DNA of 64,000 nucleotides from Desulfovibrio sp. (GCA_030145055.1 JAQYWK010000001.1:124001-188000), one strand, 5' to 3'; shown: positions 47,105-57,357, numbered from the stretch's first letter. Translations and numbers: made by a program. Notes: a model not told the origin generated them from the sequence alone.

Positions 47105-49795
47105 TTATTTGGAACAATCCAATCTCATTTCCACCAGATCTTCCTCATAGTTCTCACTAATTTCAAATCCAAATTTACGCGACAACCCTTGCATAGCCTT
47201 ATTCTCAAATAAAGTCTGTCCGACAAGCCAGTGGGTACCACGTTCACGGGTATACCTGATAATTTTATGGAAAAGCATACTACCTAGTCCCGATCCCTTC
47301 AAATCAGATCTAATAACAATGGCAAATTCAGCTTCGGAGTTATCAGGCTTAGTTGAAGTCCTCACGACACCAAGTGTTTCCGGTTTCCCAGATTCACCTA
47401 TTGCTGTGGCAATGAATGCCATTTCACGGTCATAATTAATCTGTGTGAACCGGGACATATCTTTATGATCAAAGTCTCTGCGCACAACTCCGAAGAAACG
47501 CATGCGCATATCTTCATCAGACACCCGTGCGAGGAAGGCATAATGTGCAGGCTCATCCTCAGGCCTGATTGGCCGCAGCGTAACCTGCCTGCTATCCTTA
47601 AGCACCACACACTCTTCAAGTTCTCGCGGATACGGCCTAATTGCCAATTCGGGGCAATTCTCACCGCATTCGGCAACTCTTATCTTTGCGCCCAAAGCAA
47701 GAACCCCTGTATCATCGGCATAGAGCGGATTAATATCAAGATTCACAATCTGCGGAATATCAATGAATAGCTGTGAAACCTGAATCAGAGTCAAACATAA
47801 ATCTTCTATATCTACTGGTGGCTGCGTGGGCGTCCCAGAAAGAAGCCTGAAAATTCGCGTACGACTTATAAGCTCCCGCGCAAGGCTCATATTCAGAGGA
47901 ACCATTGCTATAGCCTGATCTCGCACAACTTCACGGGTCATGCCACCGTGGCCGAAATGTATAATCGGTCCGAAAGTTGGATCAACCGATGCAGAAATAA
48001 ACAATTCATGAGCTCTAGACCTTCTGCCCATTTTCTGCACAGTGAAACCTTCAATATAAGCATCAGGCCTCTGCCTGTTGACTCTGGTCAGCATAGTAGC
48101 TGCTGCTTCCCACACTTTTTCAGGGCTTTCCAGATCAAGCACAACTCCACCGACATCATAAGGCTGACTAATTTGCGGCGAACGTATTTTAAGAGCTACA
48201 GGACACCCTAGCTCATCTGCGGCGATAACCGCTTCACGAGCAGAAATAGCTATTTTAGTCTCGACAACAGGCAACCCATATGCAGCTAAAACTCTGTGAG
48301 ATTCAGGGTCATTTAAATCCTCACGACCTTCGGAAAGAGCATTTCTAACAATATCACGAGCAGTTGTGGTGTCCGGGAAAAAATCGGAAGGCAAAGAATC
48401 GGGAGTCTCGGTTAGAAGCTCCTGATTTCGTTGATATTCAGCCATATACATAAATGCGCGTACAGCTTGGTCTGCACTATCGTATGTGGGAATGCCCGAC
48501 TGAGAAAATACTCGTCTGGCCTTGCGGGATATCCCTGCCCCAAGCCATGAAGTAAGCACCATCCGCCTTATCTTTTTAAGACCAGCTGCAAGGGTTTCTG
48601 CGATTGCAACGCCTGAAAATCCAGCAAACGGCACATTCACGACAAGTACCGCGTCCACACCCTTATCTTTAACAAGTATTTTTACAGCATCTAGATATTT
48701 CTGACCCGGAGTATCAAAACCGATAATAACCGGATTACAGTTACCCCACACCCCGTCAAAAACATCATCTAACTTAGTTATAGTATCATCTGAAAGTTTT
48801 GCTAATTTACCGCCACGCCTGATGAGACCATCCGCAGCGGTAAGCCCTGCACTTGTACCATTTGCAATAATAGCAAGGCGATTACCCCGCACAGGCTGGC
48901 GAAGACTGGCAAGAGTCTGCGCCGCATCGAAAAGACCATCAATGGTCTGCACCCGAAGCATTCCAGCTCTGCGAAAAGCCACATCGAATACTTCGTCAGA
49001 TCTAGCACTCATGGTTCCGCCGAGTTGCGAAAGTTCGTGTGTCACATGCTGAAGAGCCTGCCCGGGTCTGATAACCAAAACAGGCTTATTACGCGAGGCT
49101 GCGCGAGCGGCAGACATAAAGTCTCTAGCATCATTAATAGATTCAATATAAAGTAAAATAGAACGAGTCTGTGAATCAGAACCAAGATAATCTAAAATAT
49201 CACCAAAGGTTAAATCAATCCGGCTTCCCATTGAAATAACATGCGAAAAGCCAATATCATTGGTGTGAGCCCAATCTAAAACGGTAGGGATAAAACTATC
49301 AGATTGAGAAACAAAAGCTATTTTTCCAGCCTTTGCAGGAAGCGGAGCGATACTGGCATTCAAATTTAATGAAGGTATGATAAAACCTAAACTTTTAGGA
49401 CCCAGTATCCTCATCTGCGGAGAATTTGCAGCTGTCATCAGCTCACGGCTCAGCTTTATTTTATCATCTTTAGACATTTTGCTGAATCCGGGGCCAATCA
49501 AAGTGGAAGCTTTAACACCCCGAGCACTAAGTTTCGCCAAGAGTTCAGGACACTCTTCAAGCGGACGGCAGATAATTGCAAGATCGGGGACTTTCGGAAG
49601 TGCATCTACATCCTTATAGGTAAGAACTCCCGAAATAGCTTCAGCGTTGACACTTACGGGCATGACAGGACCAAGAAATCCTCCCCCCATAAGGTTTCGC
49701 ATGAGAATATTGCCGGGATTATCAGGCTCGTTAGTCGCACCGATAACGGCTATGGATCTAGGCTGAAACAAGAACTCCAGATTAACAACACTCAT
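47105..49795 (-). CDS. Pat-type acetyl-CoA synthetase-like/GNAT protein acetyltransferase
   Basis: An 896-residue protein. CoA-binding domain (about 1-130: FLFQPRSIAVIGATNEPDNPG), succinyl-CoA-ligase flavodoxin domains (about 150-470), ATP-grasp domain (about 485-700: VLAAYGLPVVETKIA, CPVALKIRSPQI) and C-terminal GNAT domain (about 735-895: LKGSGLGSMLFHKII is the acetyl-CoA loop). Pat/PatZ proteins acetylate and inactivate AMP-forming acetyl-CoA synthetase. Lying divergently next to acs fits that role exactly. The ligase part is often catalytically dead in Pat. This was not tested here. Confidence 0.88.
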   Translation of the reverse strand: MSVVNLEFLFQPRSIAVIGATNEPDNPGNILMRNLMGGGFLGPVMPVSVNAEAISGVLTYKDVDALPKVPDLAIICRPLEECPELLAKLSARGVKASTLIGPGFSKMSKDDKIKLSRELMTAANSPQMRILGPKSLGFIIPSLNLNASIAPLPAKAGKIAFVSQSDSFIPTVLDWAHTNDIGFSHVISMGSRIDLTFGDILDYLGSDSQTRSILLYIESINDARDFMSAARAASRNKPVLVIRPGQALQHVTHELSQLGGTMSARSDEVFDVAFRRAGMLRVQTIDGLFDAAQTLASLRQPVRGNRLAIIANGTSAGLTAADGLIRRGGKLAKLSDDTITKLDDVFDGVWGNCNPVIIGFDTPGQKYLDAVKILVKDKGVDAVLVVNVPFAGFSGVAIAETLAAGLKKIRRMVLTSWLGAGISRKARRVFSQSGIPTYDSADQAVRAFMYMAEYQRNQELLTETPDSLPSDFFPDTTTARDIVRNALSEGREDLNDPESHRVLAAYGLPVVETKIAISAREAVIAADELGCPVALKIRSPQISQPYDVGGVVLDLESPEKVWEAAATMLTRVNRQRPDAYIEGFTVQKMGRRSRAHELFISASVDPTFGPIIHFGHGGMTREVVRDQAIAMVPLNMSLARELISRTRIFRLLSGTPTQPPVDIEDLCLTLIQVSQLFIDIPQIVNLDINPLYADDTGVLALGAKIRVAECGENCPELAIRPYPRELEECVVLKDSRQVTLRPIRPEDEPAHYAFLARVSDEDMRMRFFGVVRRDFDHKDMSRFTQINYDREMAFIATAIGESGKPETLGVVRTSTKPDNSEAEFAIVIRSDLKGSGLGSMLFHKIIRYTRERGTHWLVGQTLFENKAMQGLSRKFGFEISENYEEDLVEMRLDCSK

Positions 49796-49870
49796 GAAAG
49801 CCTCTTTTTAAAATTCAGGTAATGAAAACAATCTCTATCTCGTTATACCTGTGTATTGAAACCATTATCA

Positions 49871-49910
49871 AGCAGAAAACTACCTTAAGCAATAATTAGT
49901 AGCAGAAAAC
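49871..49910. repeat. Direct repeats in the pat-acs intergenic region
   Basis: AGCAGAAAAC occurs at 49871-49880 and again at 49901-49910, 30 bp apart (near three helical turns), midway between the divergent genes. It may be a paired binding site for a shared regulator. TTGACA at 49925-49930 is a possible acs -35 box. Confidence 0.4.
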
Positions 49911-50018
49911 AATCAGGATTGAAATTGACAGTACAGCACTATCCAACTGAGTAGAAACAGTATATATTTAATCGAAGTGTACAAACAAGAACAAGACAGG
50001 AAGTTCCAGAGTGAAAAT

Positions 50019-51998
50019 ATGAGTGAAAAATCCATCGAACACCTGATGACTGAAGATAGAACTTTTGACCCTCCACTGAGTATGCAAGATCAGGCGTTTA
50101 TCAGCGGCATAAAAGAATATGACGAAGCATACCTGAAAGCTGCGAAGGATCCTGAAAAATTCTGGGCAGAAAGAGCGCGGGAACTGCTTCACTGGAACCG
50201 TGACTTTCGCACACCCCTTATTGCCGACCCGGAAAAGCATGAATATAAATGGTTCGAAGGCGGACGACTTAATGCCTCATACAACTGCCTCGACCGCCAC
50301 CTGACCGAAGGACGCAGAAACAAAGCCGCTCTCATATGGCAGGGTGAAGCTGAAGAAGATGTTACAGTCTTCACCTATCAAATGCTGCACCGTGAAGTTT
50401 GCAGATTTGCGAATGTCCTGAAAAAAATGGGCATCAGTAAAGGTGACCGCATAGCAATATACCTCCCCATGATTCCAGAGCTCGTAATAGCAATGCTCGC
50501 ATGCGCTAGAATCGGAGCGGTAAATTCTGTTGTTTTTGCTGGTTTTTCAGCAATAAGCCTGCAAAATCGTATTTTAGATTGTGACGCCAAAGTTCTCATC
50601 ACTGCAGATGGAGTCTTCAGAGGTGGAAAAACTATTCCCCTGAAAAAAAATGTGGATGAGGCTTTATTCTCCTGCCCGTCCATTGAACAAGTCATTGTTG
50701 TTAAAAGAACTGAATCTGAAATAGATTTTATCGAAGGACGAGACACCTGGTGGCACGAAGAAATGGCTGCCAAAGATATCCCCGACTTTTGCGATCCTGT
50801 CTCGCTGAAATCCGGCGAACCTCTTTTCATACTTTATACATCAGGAAGCACTGGAAAACCTAAAGGGATTGTCCACTCGGTAGGTGGATATATGACCAGC
50901 GTGGCGCACACCTCCCAATGGGTCTTCGACATTAAAGATGATGATGTCCACTGGTGTACCGCTGATCTCGGCTGGGTGACAGGACACAGCTATACTGTAT
51001 ACGGTCCTCTGGCTCTTGGCGCAACAACCCTTATGTTTGAGGGTGTTCCAACATACCCAAGACCTGACAGATTTTGGAAAATTGTGAACAAATTCGGCGT
51101 AAATATTTTCTATACGACTCCTACAGCCATCAGAGCGCTTATGCGCGAAGGCGAACAGTGGACTGACAAATATGACCTGTCTTCACTGCGGATACTCGGA
51201 ACGGTCGGAGAAACCATCAATCCTGAAGTATGGATGTGGTATCACCAGCACGTAGGCAAGGGTAAAATACCTCTGCTCGATACATGGTGGCAGACTGAAA
51301 CAAGTGGTATTTTGATATCTCCACTACCATACGCTACCAAACTAAAACCCGGATCAGCCGCAAAACCTTTGCCCGGAATAAACGTGGCGGTAGTTCGCAG
51401 TGACGGGACTCCCGCAGATGTTAACGAAGGCGGCCACCTCGTCATAACAAACCCATGGCCGGGAATGCTTAAAACCATCCACGGCGATGCCGAAAGATGT
51501 CACAAAACCTACTTCGAACGATTCCCCGGCATGTACGAAACTGGCGACGGTGCCCGAATAGACGAGGACGGATACGTATGGATAATGGGCAGACTTGATG
51601 ATGTCATCAACGTATCCGGTCACAGGCTGAGCACCTCAGAAATCGAGTCAGCCCTCGTAGCGCACCCAGATGTAACGGAAGCGGCAGTAGTCGGAGTACC
51701 CCATGAGGCTAAAGGGCAGTCAATTTACGCATACGTGACTTTACGCTCCGGCCTGAATGAAGACGATGAAATGGGCGATTTATTGCGAGAATGGATTCGT
51801 AAAGAGATTGGGCCGATTGCTATTCCAGAAGCAATTCAATTCTCAGAAGGACTGCCCAAGACCCGTTCAGGGAAAATAATGCGTAGGATACTGCGTCAAA
51901 TAGCCTCTGGAAAAAATGAGTTTGGAGACACCTCAACACTCTCAAATTCTTCGGTAATCACAGACCTAATCGAAGGTCAAAAAATTCTTTTTGAATAA
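50019..51998 (+). CDS. acs: AMP-forming acetyl-CoA synthetase
   Basis: A 659-residue ANL-superfamily enzyme activating acetate through acetyl-AMP. Motifs are YTSGSTGKPKGIVHS (A3), WWQTETSG (A5), GRLDDVINVSGHRLST (A8 hinge) and TRSGKIMRRILR (A10) with catalytic Lys619, the residue acetylated by Pat in known systems. The ATG of MSEKSIEHLM is chosen because it matches the normal family length. An in-frame GTG at 49977 is the alternative and neither has a strong ribosome-binding site. A small FMN-binding protein gene follows 17 bp later. Confidence 0.96.
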   Translation: MSEKSIEHLMTEDRTFDPPLSMQDQAFISGIKEYDEAYLKAAKDPEKFWAERARELLHWNRDFRTPLIADPEKHEYKWFEGGRLNASYNCLDRHLTEGRRNKAALIWQGEAEEDVTVFTYQMLHREVCRFANVLKKMGISKGDRIAIYLPMIPELVIAMLACARIGAVNSVVFAGFSAISLQNRILDCDAKVLITADGVFRGGKTIPLKKNVDEALFSCPSIEQVIVVKRTESEIDFIEGRDTWWHEEMAAKDIPDFCDPVSLKSGEPLFILYTSGSTGKPKGIVHSVGGYMTSVAHTSQWVFDIKDDDVHWCTADLGWVTGHSYTVYGPLALGATTLMFEGVPTYPRPDRFWKIVNKFGVNIFYTTPTAIRALMREGEQWTDKYDLSSLRILGTVGETINPEVWMWYHQHVGKGKIPLLDTWWQTETSGILISPLPYATKLKPGSAAKPLPGINVAVVRSDGTPADVNEGGHLVITNPWPGMLKTIHGDAERCHKTYFERFPGMYETGDGARIDEDGYVWIMGRLDDVINVSGHRLSTSEIESALVAHPDVTEAAVVGVPHEAKGQSIYAYVTLRSGLNEDDEMGDLLREWIRKEIGPIAIPEAIQFSEGLPKTRSGKIMRRILRQIASGKNEFGDTSTLSNSSVITDLIEGQKILFE

Positions 51999-52015
51999 AA
52001 CAACGATAAATTAAT

Positions 52016-52468
52016 ATGACAAATGAACAACACAAAATAAATTCATGCCTTGAGCTTATCAAGAACAACAATATCCTGGTTCTCGCCACTCAAGGGGAAC
52101 CAGGTCCTCACACCTCACTTATGGTATATGCCAGTTCTAAAGACCGAACTGAAATTTTTATGGTCACTAGTAAGCGCAGTCATAAGTGGTTAAATATTAA
52201 AAATAATCCTACCGTGAGCCTGCTTATTGATGACCGGGACGACAAGCTTAAAACTCGTCGTGGTGAAATAAAAGCCCTGACGATTACGGGGAGCTTTATT
52301 CCTGTTTCCGGAGCAACTCAGCGAGAGCAAATTTTAGATTCAATCGCTAAAGTAAACCCAGCCATAACTGATTTCTTTTCCGGACCTGAGTGCGAAATAA
52401 TAAGAATAAAAGCAACTTCGTTTCTATTACTTGATGGACCGGAAAAAGCCTTCAACTTTAAACTTTAG
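52016..52468 (+). CDS. Pyridoxamine 5'-phosphate oxidase-family FMN-binding protein
   Basis: A 150-residue split-barrel flavin-binding protein. The core pattern is present: NNNILVLATQGEPGPHTSLMVYAS (about 17-40), IFMVTSKRSHKWLNIKNNPTVSLLID (about 48-73) and a late IRIKATSFLLL strand. Such proteins reduce or bind small cofactors, and the substrate is unknown. No ribosome-binding site is obvious. Translation may follow from acs 17 bp upstream. Confidence 0.82.
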   Translation: MTNEQHKINSCLELIKNNNILVLATQGEPGPHTSLMVYASSKDRTEIFMVTSKRSHKWLNIKNNPTVSLLIDDRDDKLKTRRGEIKALTITGSFIPVSGATQREQILDSIAKVNPAITDFFSGPECEIIRIKATSFLLLDGPEKAFNFKL

Positions 52469-52551
52469 AAAGATACAACTCATAAAAATTTCGAACACAA
52501 TAAGAAGCTGTCCTAGCCGTATTTATTTGCTACACTGAATAAAGGATTCTT

Positions 52552-52571
52552 TAAAATAAAATATTATTTTA
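52552..52571 (+). other. AT-rich palindrome upstream of histidine kinase
   Basis: Perfect 8-bp arms TAAAATAA/TTATTTTA around AATA, 39 bp before the kinase start codon. Low complexity makes chance possible. It could be an operator. Confidence 0.3.
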
Positions 52572-52609
52572 GGGGTCTCATAATATTCTTGAGAATTAGG
52601 AACGCACCT

Positions 52610-55102
52610 ATGTTTAAATCAATGAGAGTAATCATACTCCTTTTTGTAGCCGGGCTGGTAATTACCACGACAGCTGGTATTACTTACTTTGCGCAGCGGG
52701 AATTAACCAATTCCGCTTATCAGTCTGAATATGATACTGCGCAGGCTCTCATTGATTCAACTCTGCTTAATGTCTCAAACGAATACCAAAGTTTACTTTT
52801 TTTTGAAAAAGCCTCCATAGAAAGACGGAAAAAAGAACTTCAGGATATAGTAGATATTGCATATGGCTCCATCCTACTGAACTATAAAAGATATAAAGAA
52901 GGCCACATTTCTGAGCGAGAGGCTAAAGATCTAAGTTTAGAACTTCTCAAAAATATCCGCTACGACAATGGAGTCGGATATATCTGGGTCAATGACACGA
53001 GGAAACCTGTACCCAAAATGATTATGCACCCAACTAGGCCAGAGTTGGATGGCAAAATCATGGACAGCCCGAGCTTTAACTTACTGAAAAAAGGTGAAAA
53101 GAACCTGCTTGTTGCCATTCGCGAGCTGGCTGAAAAAGATGGATCGGGATATATAGAATACTTATGGCCCAAGCCGACAGCAGATGGCCTTACGGAGAAC
53201 CAGCATAAACTATCGTACGTACAACTTTTTAAAGAATGGGGCTGGATATTAGGATCCGGCGTTTATATGGACGATCTGGAAGAAGATATTCGCAAAAGAT
53301 TTGATGCAATACTGCATGAACTACAAACTTCTTTTGCTCAAATCAGAATTGGTGAAAGCGGCTACATATTCATCTTTACAGGCAAGCAAGAATTGATAGT
53401 TCATCCTACATATGTAGGCAATACAACTTCAACACTACGAAACCCGCAAACGGGAAGATTGATCGGCGACGAGCTTATTGAATCTGTGAACACTACTGGA
53501 GTGCATGAATATCTGTGGGACAAACCACCAAATCACACTGGTGATTTTAGATTTAAAAAACGCACCTACGTCAAACATTTTGCCCCCTTGGATTGGTACA
53601 TATGTTCTTCAATTTATGTAGATGAACTTGAACAACCCGGAAAAGCTCTAAGAAACAAAACTATTCTCTTTTCTCTAGGAGTTCTTGCCATTGCGCTTGC
53701 CTTTGCAGCAATTCTTTCAAGAATAATTGCGTACCCTCTTCTAAAATTAACTGAAGCAAGCCAAGCTATTGGAAAAGACGGATTGCCTGCTACACAGATT
53801 CCAGTGAGTGGCCCTACAGAGACCAGACGCCTTGGCTACGTTATAAAACAAATGCTCGAATCCATCCGAAACGGTATGGAAGAACTCTCAGCCTCCAACA
53901 CACAGCTTGAAAAAGAAGTCAATGACCACGCCATCGCAAAAGTGGAACTTCTTAAGCTTCGCAATCATCTAAATAGTATTATTGATTCCATGCCGTCTAT
54001 TCTTGTCGGAATTGACAATGTTGGAAGAATAAATCTTTGGAACGCCAGCGCAACCAAAGCAACAGGACTCGCCGCAGATCAAGCGCGTGGTCAAATGCTT
54101 AAATTTCTTTTCCCTGAATTAACAAATGAAATAGACAGTGCAACAAAGGTCATTAAGACAGGAAAAACTGATGTGATAGCTCGTGTTCCGCGAAAAATAA
54201 ACGGACAAACACATTATGAGAACATCACGGTTTATCCCTTAACAAGCGAGGGACAAGAAGGAGCAGTTATCAGAATTGATGACATTACTGATAGCGTTCG
54301 TATCGAAGAAATGATGATTCAAACTGAAAAAATGATGTCCATCGGCGGACTAGCAGCCGGGATGGCTCACGAAATAAACAACCCCCTTGGCGGGATTCTG
54401 CAGGGCGCACAAAACATTGAAAGGCGTCTTTCTCCTAAACTTAAAAAGAACGTTGAAATTGCTGACAAATATAACCTTTCTCTAGAAAGCATCAATGCCT
54501 ACATGCAAGAACGAAAGATTTTTACGATGCTAAGAGGAATACGCGATGCAGCAGAGAGATCTGCTAAAATTATTGCGAATATGCTGAATTTCAGCCGGAA
54601 AACGGATGCTCACCGGACGTCTTGCAAACTAGATAAACTGGTAGAGGGTGCTATCTCTTTAGCAAAACAAGATTATGACCTGAAAAAAACATATGACTTC
54701 AAACAAATTGATATAAAAACTAATTATACTCCAAATCTGCCGCATGTAATCTGCGTACAGACTGAGGTGGAACAGGTTCTACTCAATCTTTTAGGAAATG
54801 CAGCTCAGGCAATGAGTAGCATCGAAAATCCCGAAAATCCGCCCCAAATAACAATTAATGTTAAACAAGAAAATGAATTCATAGTAACTGAAGTATGTGA
54901 TAATGGCCCTGGGATAGACAAAGAAACGCGCAAAAGAGTTTTTGAGCCATTCTTTACAACAAAACCTGAAGGAGTCGGAACAGGCTTAGGTTTATCAGTC
55001 TCATATTTCATTATTACACAGAACCATGGCGGTAATTTTACGGTAGAGTCTACACCCGGAAAAGGTGCCAAATTTATATTTAAACTGCCAATCAACATTT
55101 AA
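52610..55102 (+). CDS. Membrane sensor histidine kinase, dual Cache-HAMP-PAS
   Basis: An 830-residue kinase. Membrane helix about 4-24, a periplasmic part with two single Cache modules (YIWVNDTRKPVPKMIMHP and YIFIFTGKQELIVHP), second helix about 345-367, HAMP, PAS (about 455-560), HisKA with phospho-acceptor His587 (MAHEINNPLGG) and HATPase_c with N box LLNLLGNAAQAM and G boxes DNGPGID and GTGLGLS. Cache modules usually bind small organic acids or amines. The ATG at 52610 has AGGA eight bases upstream. No response regulator is adjacent. Confidence 0.93.
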   Translation: MFKSMRVIILLFVAGLVITTTAGITYFAQRELTNSAYQSEYDTAQALIDSTLLNVSNEYQSLLFFEKASIERRKKELQDIVDIAYGSILLNYKRYKEGHISEREAKDLSLELLKNIRYDNGVGYIWVNDTRKPVPKMIMHPTRPELDGKIMDSPSFNLLKKGEKNLLVAIRELAEKDGSGYIEYLWPKPTADGLTENQHKLSYVQLFKEWGWILGSGVYMDDLEEDIRKRFDAILHELQTSFAQIRIGESGYIFIFTGKQELIVHPTYVGNTTSTLRNPQTGRLIGDELIESVNTTGVHEYLWDKPPNHTGDFRFKKRTYVKHFAPLDWYICSSIYVDELEQPGKALRNKTILFSLGVLAIALAFAAILSRIIAYPLLKLTEASQAIGKDGLPATQIPVSGPTETRRLGYVIKQMLESIRNGMEELSASNTQLEKEVNDHAIAKVELLKLRNHLNSIIDSMPSILVGIDNVGRINLWNASATKATGLAADQARGQMLKFLFPELTNEIDSATKVIKTGKTDVIARVPRKINGQTHYENITVYPLTSEGQEGAVIRIDDITDSVRIEEMMIQTEKMMSIGGLAAGMAHEINNPLGGILQGAQNIERRLSPKLKKNVEIADKYNLSLESINAYMQERKIFTMLRGIRDAAERSAKIIANMLNFSRKTDAHRTSCKLDKLVEGAISLAKQDYDLKKTYDFKQIDIKTNYTPNLPHVICVQTEVEQVLLNLLGNAAQAMSSIENPENPPQITINVKQENEFIVTEVCDNGPGIDKETRKRVFEPFFTTKPEGVGTGLGLSVSYFIITQNHGGNFTVESTPGKGAKFIFKLPINI

Positions 55103-55124
55103 GACTCCCACGCAAAAACAACAA

Positions 55125-55155
55125 AAAAGCCGAGTAAAATAATTACTCGGCTTTT
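55125..55155. terminator. Bidirectional terminator between the two kinases
   Basis: A 13-bp stem (55125-55137 and 55143-55155) with a 5-nt loop and A/T tracts on both sides, between convergent genes. Confidence 0.9.
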
Positions 55156-55181
55156 GAAATTTATATCTACTGACAACTAAT

Positions 55182-56594
55182 CTATATCATCACAGTAACA
55201 ACTGTCCCTTCATCTTCAGTACAAAACATCTTAATCTCTCCGTTATGAATCCCAGCGATAAGACTAGCTGAATATGTGCCAAGGCCAGTCCCACCTTTCT
55301 TGCCGGATGTTGCATATTTTTCAAAGAAGTTTTTACGCATTGGTTCAGGAACTGTTCCGTAATTGTGAATTATAATGGAGTTCTTATCCCCGCCCTCAAG
55401 GCCGATCGATACAGGCTTTCCTTCCGGTGTGGCCTCAAACGCATTCTTAATAAGATTTGCTAACATGGAGAACAAAAGTAGTTCCTCACCTCTGACAACA
55501 AAAGACTCAGCACCTGTGAATTTCTCTTTATTCACGAAAATTTGCAAAATAGAATGCTTTGCCTTGATTATGTTCATGAGATCTAAGTCAATACGCTGTA
55601 AGAGAGGAATAATATTAACTTCAGTCGGATCAAGAGTGTAAGTACCTGATTCCATTTTGTATAAATCATAAGACCTGTTAATAAGCCCAAGCATGCGATA
55701 GCCGGAATCTTGAATAGCTTTAACCATTTCAATTTTTTCGGGATCATCCTCTTCAACCAAGAGCAGGTGAGGCAAATTAATCACGGCATTCAGAGGAGTC
55801 TTAAGATCATGATGGGTAATTCTGTCTATATCTTCTCTCAAAACCATCGCCTTCTGATGGTTCACAACATCTATTAGTGTAGATGCTATAGAGCTGCAAA
55901 AATGCTCAAGAAAATCAGTGCCCATTTCTGGGTGAAAGCGACTTACAGAAGGATCATAAATTGACAAAAGGCCGATCATTTCATCTGGATTATATTTATC
56001 CATAAGCCCGAAAGCAAAACACGACCCTCCTTTCTCTGGCCCCATATCAGGATCACCGAAAAAGACATCAGGCCGCATCATTCTGGAGATTGGGCCTATA
56101 AATATTCTGTTGCCGTCGCTTTTAAGAGTAGCATCAATGAACCTCGTACACCCTTTCAAGAAAAATGTAGGTAAACCAGAGTCAGGCAATCCCGCAAAAA
56201 GCTTACGATCTAAAACTACAGAAACCTTTGTCACCCCTAGTTCATCAGCAATATCATCAAGCATGTCAGGCAACTCTGCAAGATTCTTAAGAGTATTGAC
56301 ATGATCCAATGCTCGGCAGAACTTACGGAACAATTCAAAATCTGAATTATAGGAACTAAGCGCCTGCGTTAACCGAACCTCGAGCTTTTCAGCTTTATAT
56401 TCACTTTCTGAACGTTCGTCTTCGGCGGCAAGAAGTCTGTCTTCCTGGCGAAGAAACATATCCCTTACGAAGACATAGTTTTCAAAAATAGACTGCGCCA
56501 AAGTTCCGGCTTTTTTAACTTCACCCTGTTCTGATAACTGCTTAAGAACATCCAGCTGCTCTCCGAACTTTCTAAGTGTAGGCAAATCATTCAT
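55182..56594 (-). CDS. Soluble GAF histidine kinase with degenerate G1 box
   Basis: A 470-residue protein without membrane segments. An N-terminal coiled coil (about 10-85), a GAF-like domain (about 95-245), HisKA with His262 (HHDLKTPLN) and a HATPase domain with N box MLANLIKNAFEAT and G2 KKGGTGLGTYSA. The usual DNGxG (G1) reads HNYGTVP, so ATP binding may be altered. It may serve as a phosphotransfer or binding partner, or have weak activity. It stands 40 bp upstream of cobS on the same strand order only by chance: cobS is transcribed towards it. Confidence 0.85.
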   Translation of the reverse strand: MNDLPTLRKFGEQLDVLKQLSEQGEVKKAGTLAQSIFENYVFVRDMFLRQEDRLLAAEDERSESEYKAEKLEVRLTQALSSYNSDFELFRKFCRALDHVNTLKNLAELPDMLDDIADELGVTKVSVVLDRKLFAGLPDSGLPTFFLKGCTRFIDATLKSDGNRIFIGPISRMMRPDVFFGDPDMGPEKGGSCFAFGLMDKYNPDEMIGLLSIYDPSVSRFHPEMGTDFLEHFCSSIASTLIDVVNHQKAMVLREDIDRITHHDLKTPLNAVINLPHLLLVEEDDPEKIEMVKAIQDSGYRMLGLINRSYDLYKMESGTYTLDPTEVNIIPLLQRIDLDLMNIIKAKHSILQIFVNKEKFTGAESFVVRGEELLLFSMLANLIKNAFEATPEGKPVSIGLEGGDKNSIIIHNYGTVPEPMRKNFFEKYATSGKKGGTGLGTYSASLIAGIHNGEIKMFCTEDEGTVVTVMI

Positions 56595-56634
56595 ACGTTT
56601 TCCTCAAACTATTGAAAAATAAAGAACTCAAACC

Positions 56635-57357
56635 TTAAGCTGTATATGCAAGCAGAGCCGCCATTTCCGTCAAGACGACTGCTCCGCCCAAAAAATCTCC
56701 GTTAGCACCAGCTACGCTTCTAGCAAGCCTATATAAAAACAATATGAAAATACCCGCAAAGATATAACTTAACAACTGCATATTAATATCAACTAGAATA
56801 AAACCTGTAACGATCGTGGCAAGAAAAGCACAAATCAGAGATAAATTATCTGCGCCATTCATAAAAAGAATACCTTGTCCGGCTCTCGCAAAGGGCTTGC
56901 CCACCCTACACATGGTAGCACACCCCAGTCTACCTAATACAAAAACCCAAACAGCAGAACCATACGCACCTGCTTCATAAATATAATAAAAGCAGACGAC
57001 CTGCCCCATCAGTAAAAGAGCTACAGCGAGAATACCAAAAACACCGGAGCAGCTATCCTTGATGATGCGCCAAAATTTCTCGGGATCAGGATAAGGTCCA
57101 GCCCCATCTGTAATATCGGCTATGCCATCAAAATGAAGCCCGCGTGTAAGATACACCGACGCAGCAACGGTTAGCCAGGCTTGTACCCAGAATTTACCGG
57201 CAAACAAGCCAAGGTAAAAAGGGAGCACAATCAAACAGCCAAGCACAAGCCCGCAAAGAGGCATCCACTTAACAGTGCGTCCCAAATCATCAGCTTCAAT
57301 ATCAAGCACAGGCCCGATTCGAGTCATAAAACCAAGCGTAATAAAAAAATCTCTCAT
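56635..57357 (-). CDS. cobS: Adenosylcobinamide-GDP ribazoletransferase
   Basis: A 240-residue membrane enzyme with five or six helices that joins adenosylcobinamide-GDP and alpha-ribazole at the end of cobalamin synthesis. Diagnostic pieces are FMTRIGP (about 10-16) and LTRGLHFDGIADITDGAGPYPDPEKFWRIIKD (about 70-101), the conserved Asp-rich metal-binding loop. It is followed by the soluble kinase gene on the same strand and preceded by the SAM hydrolase gene 53 bp away. No cobalamin riboswitch was seen upstream. Confidence 0.94.
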   Translation of the reverse strand: MRDFFITLGFMTRIGPVLDIEADDLGRTVKWMPLCGLVLGCLIVLPFYLGLFAGKFWVQAWLTVAASVYLTRGLHFDGIADITDGAGPYPDPEKFWRIIKDSCSGVFGILAVALLLMGQVVCFYYIYEAGAYGSAVWVFVLGRLGCATMCRVGKPFARAGQGILFMNGADNLSLICAFLATIVTGFILVDINMQLLSYIFAGIFILFLYRLARSVAGANGDFLGGAVVLTEMAALLAYTA

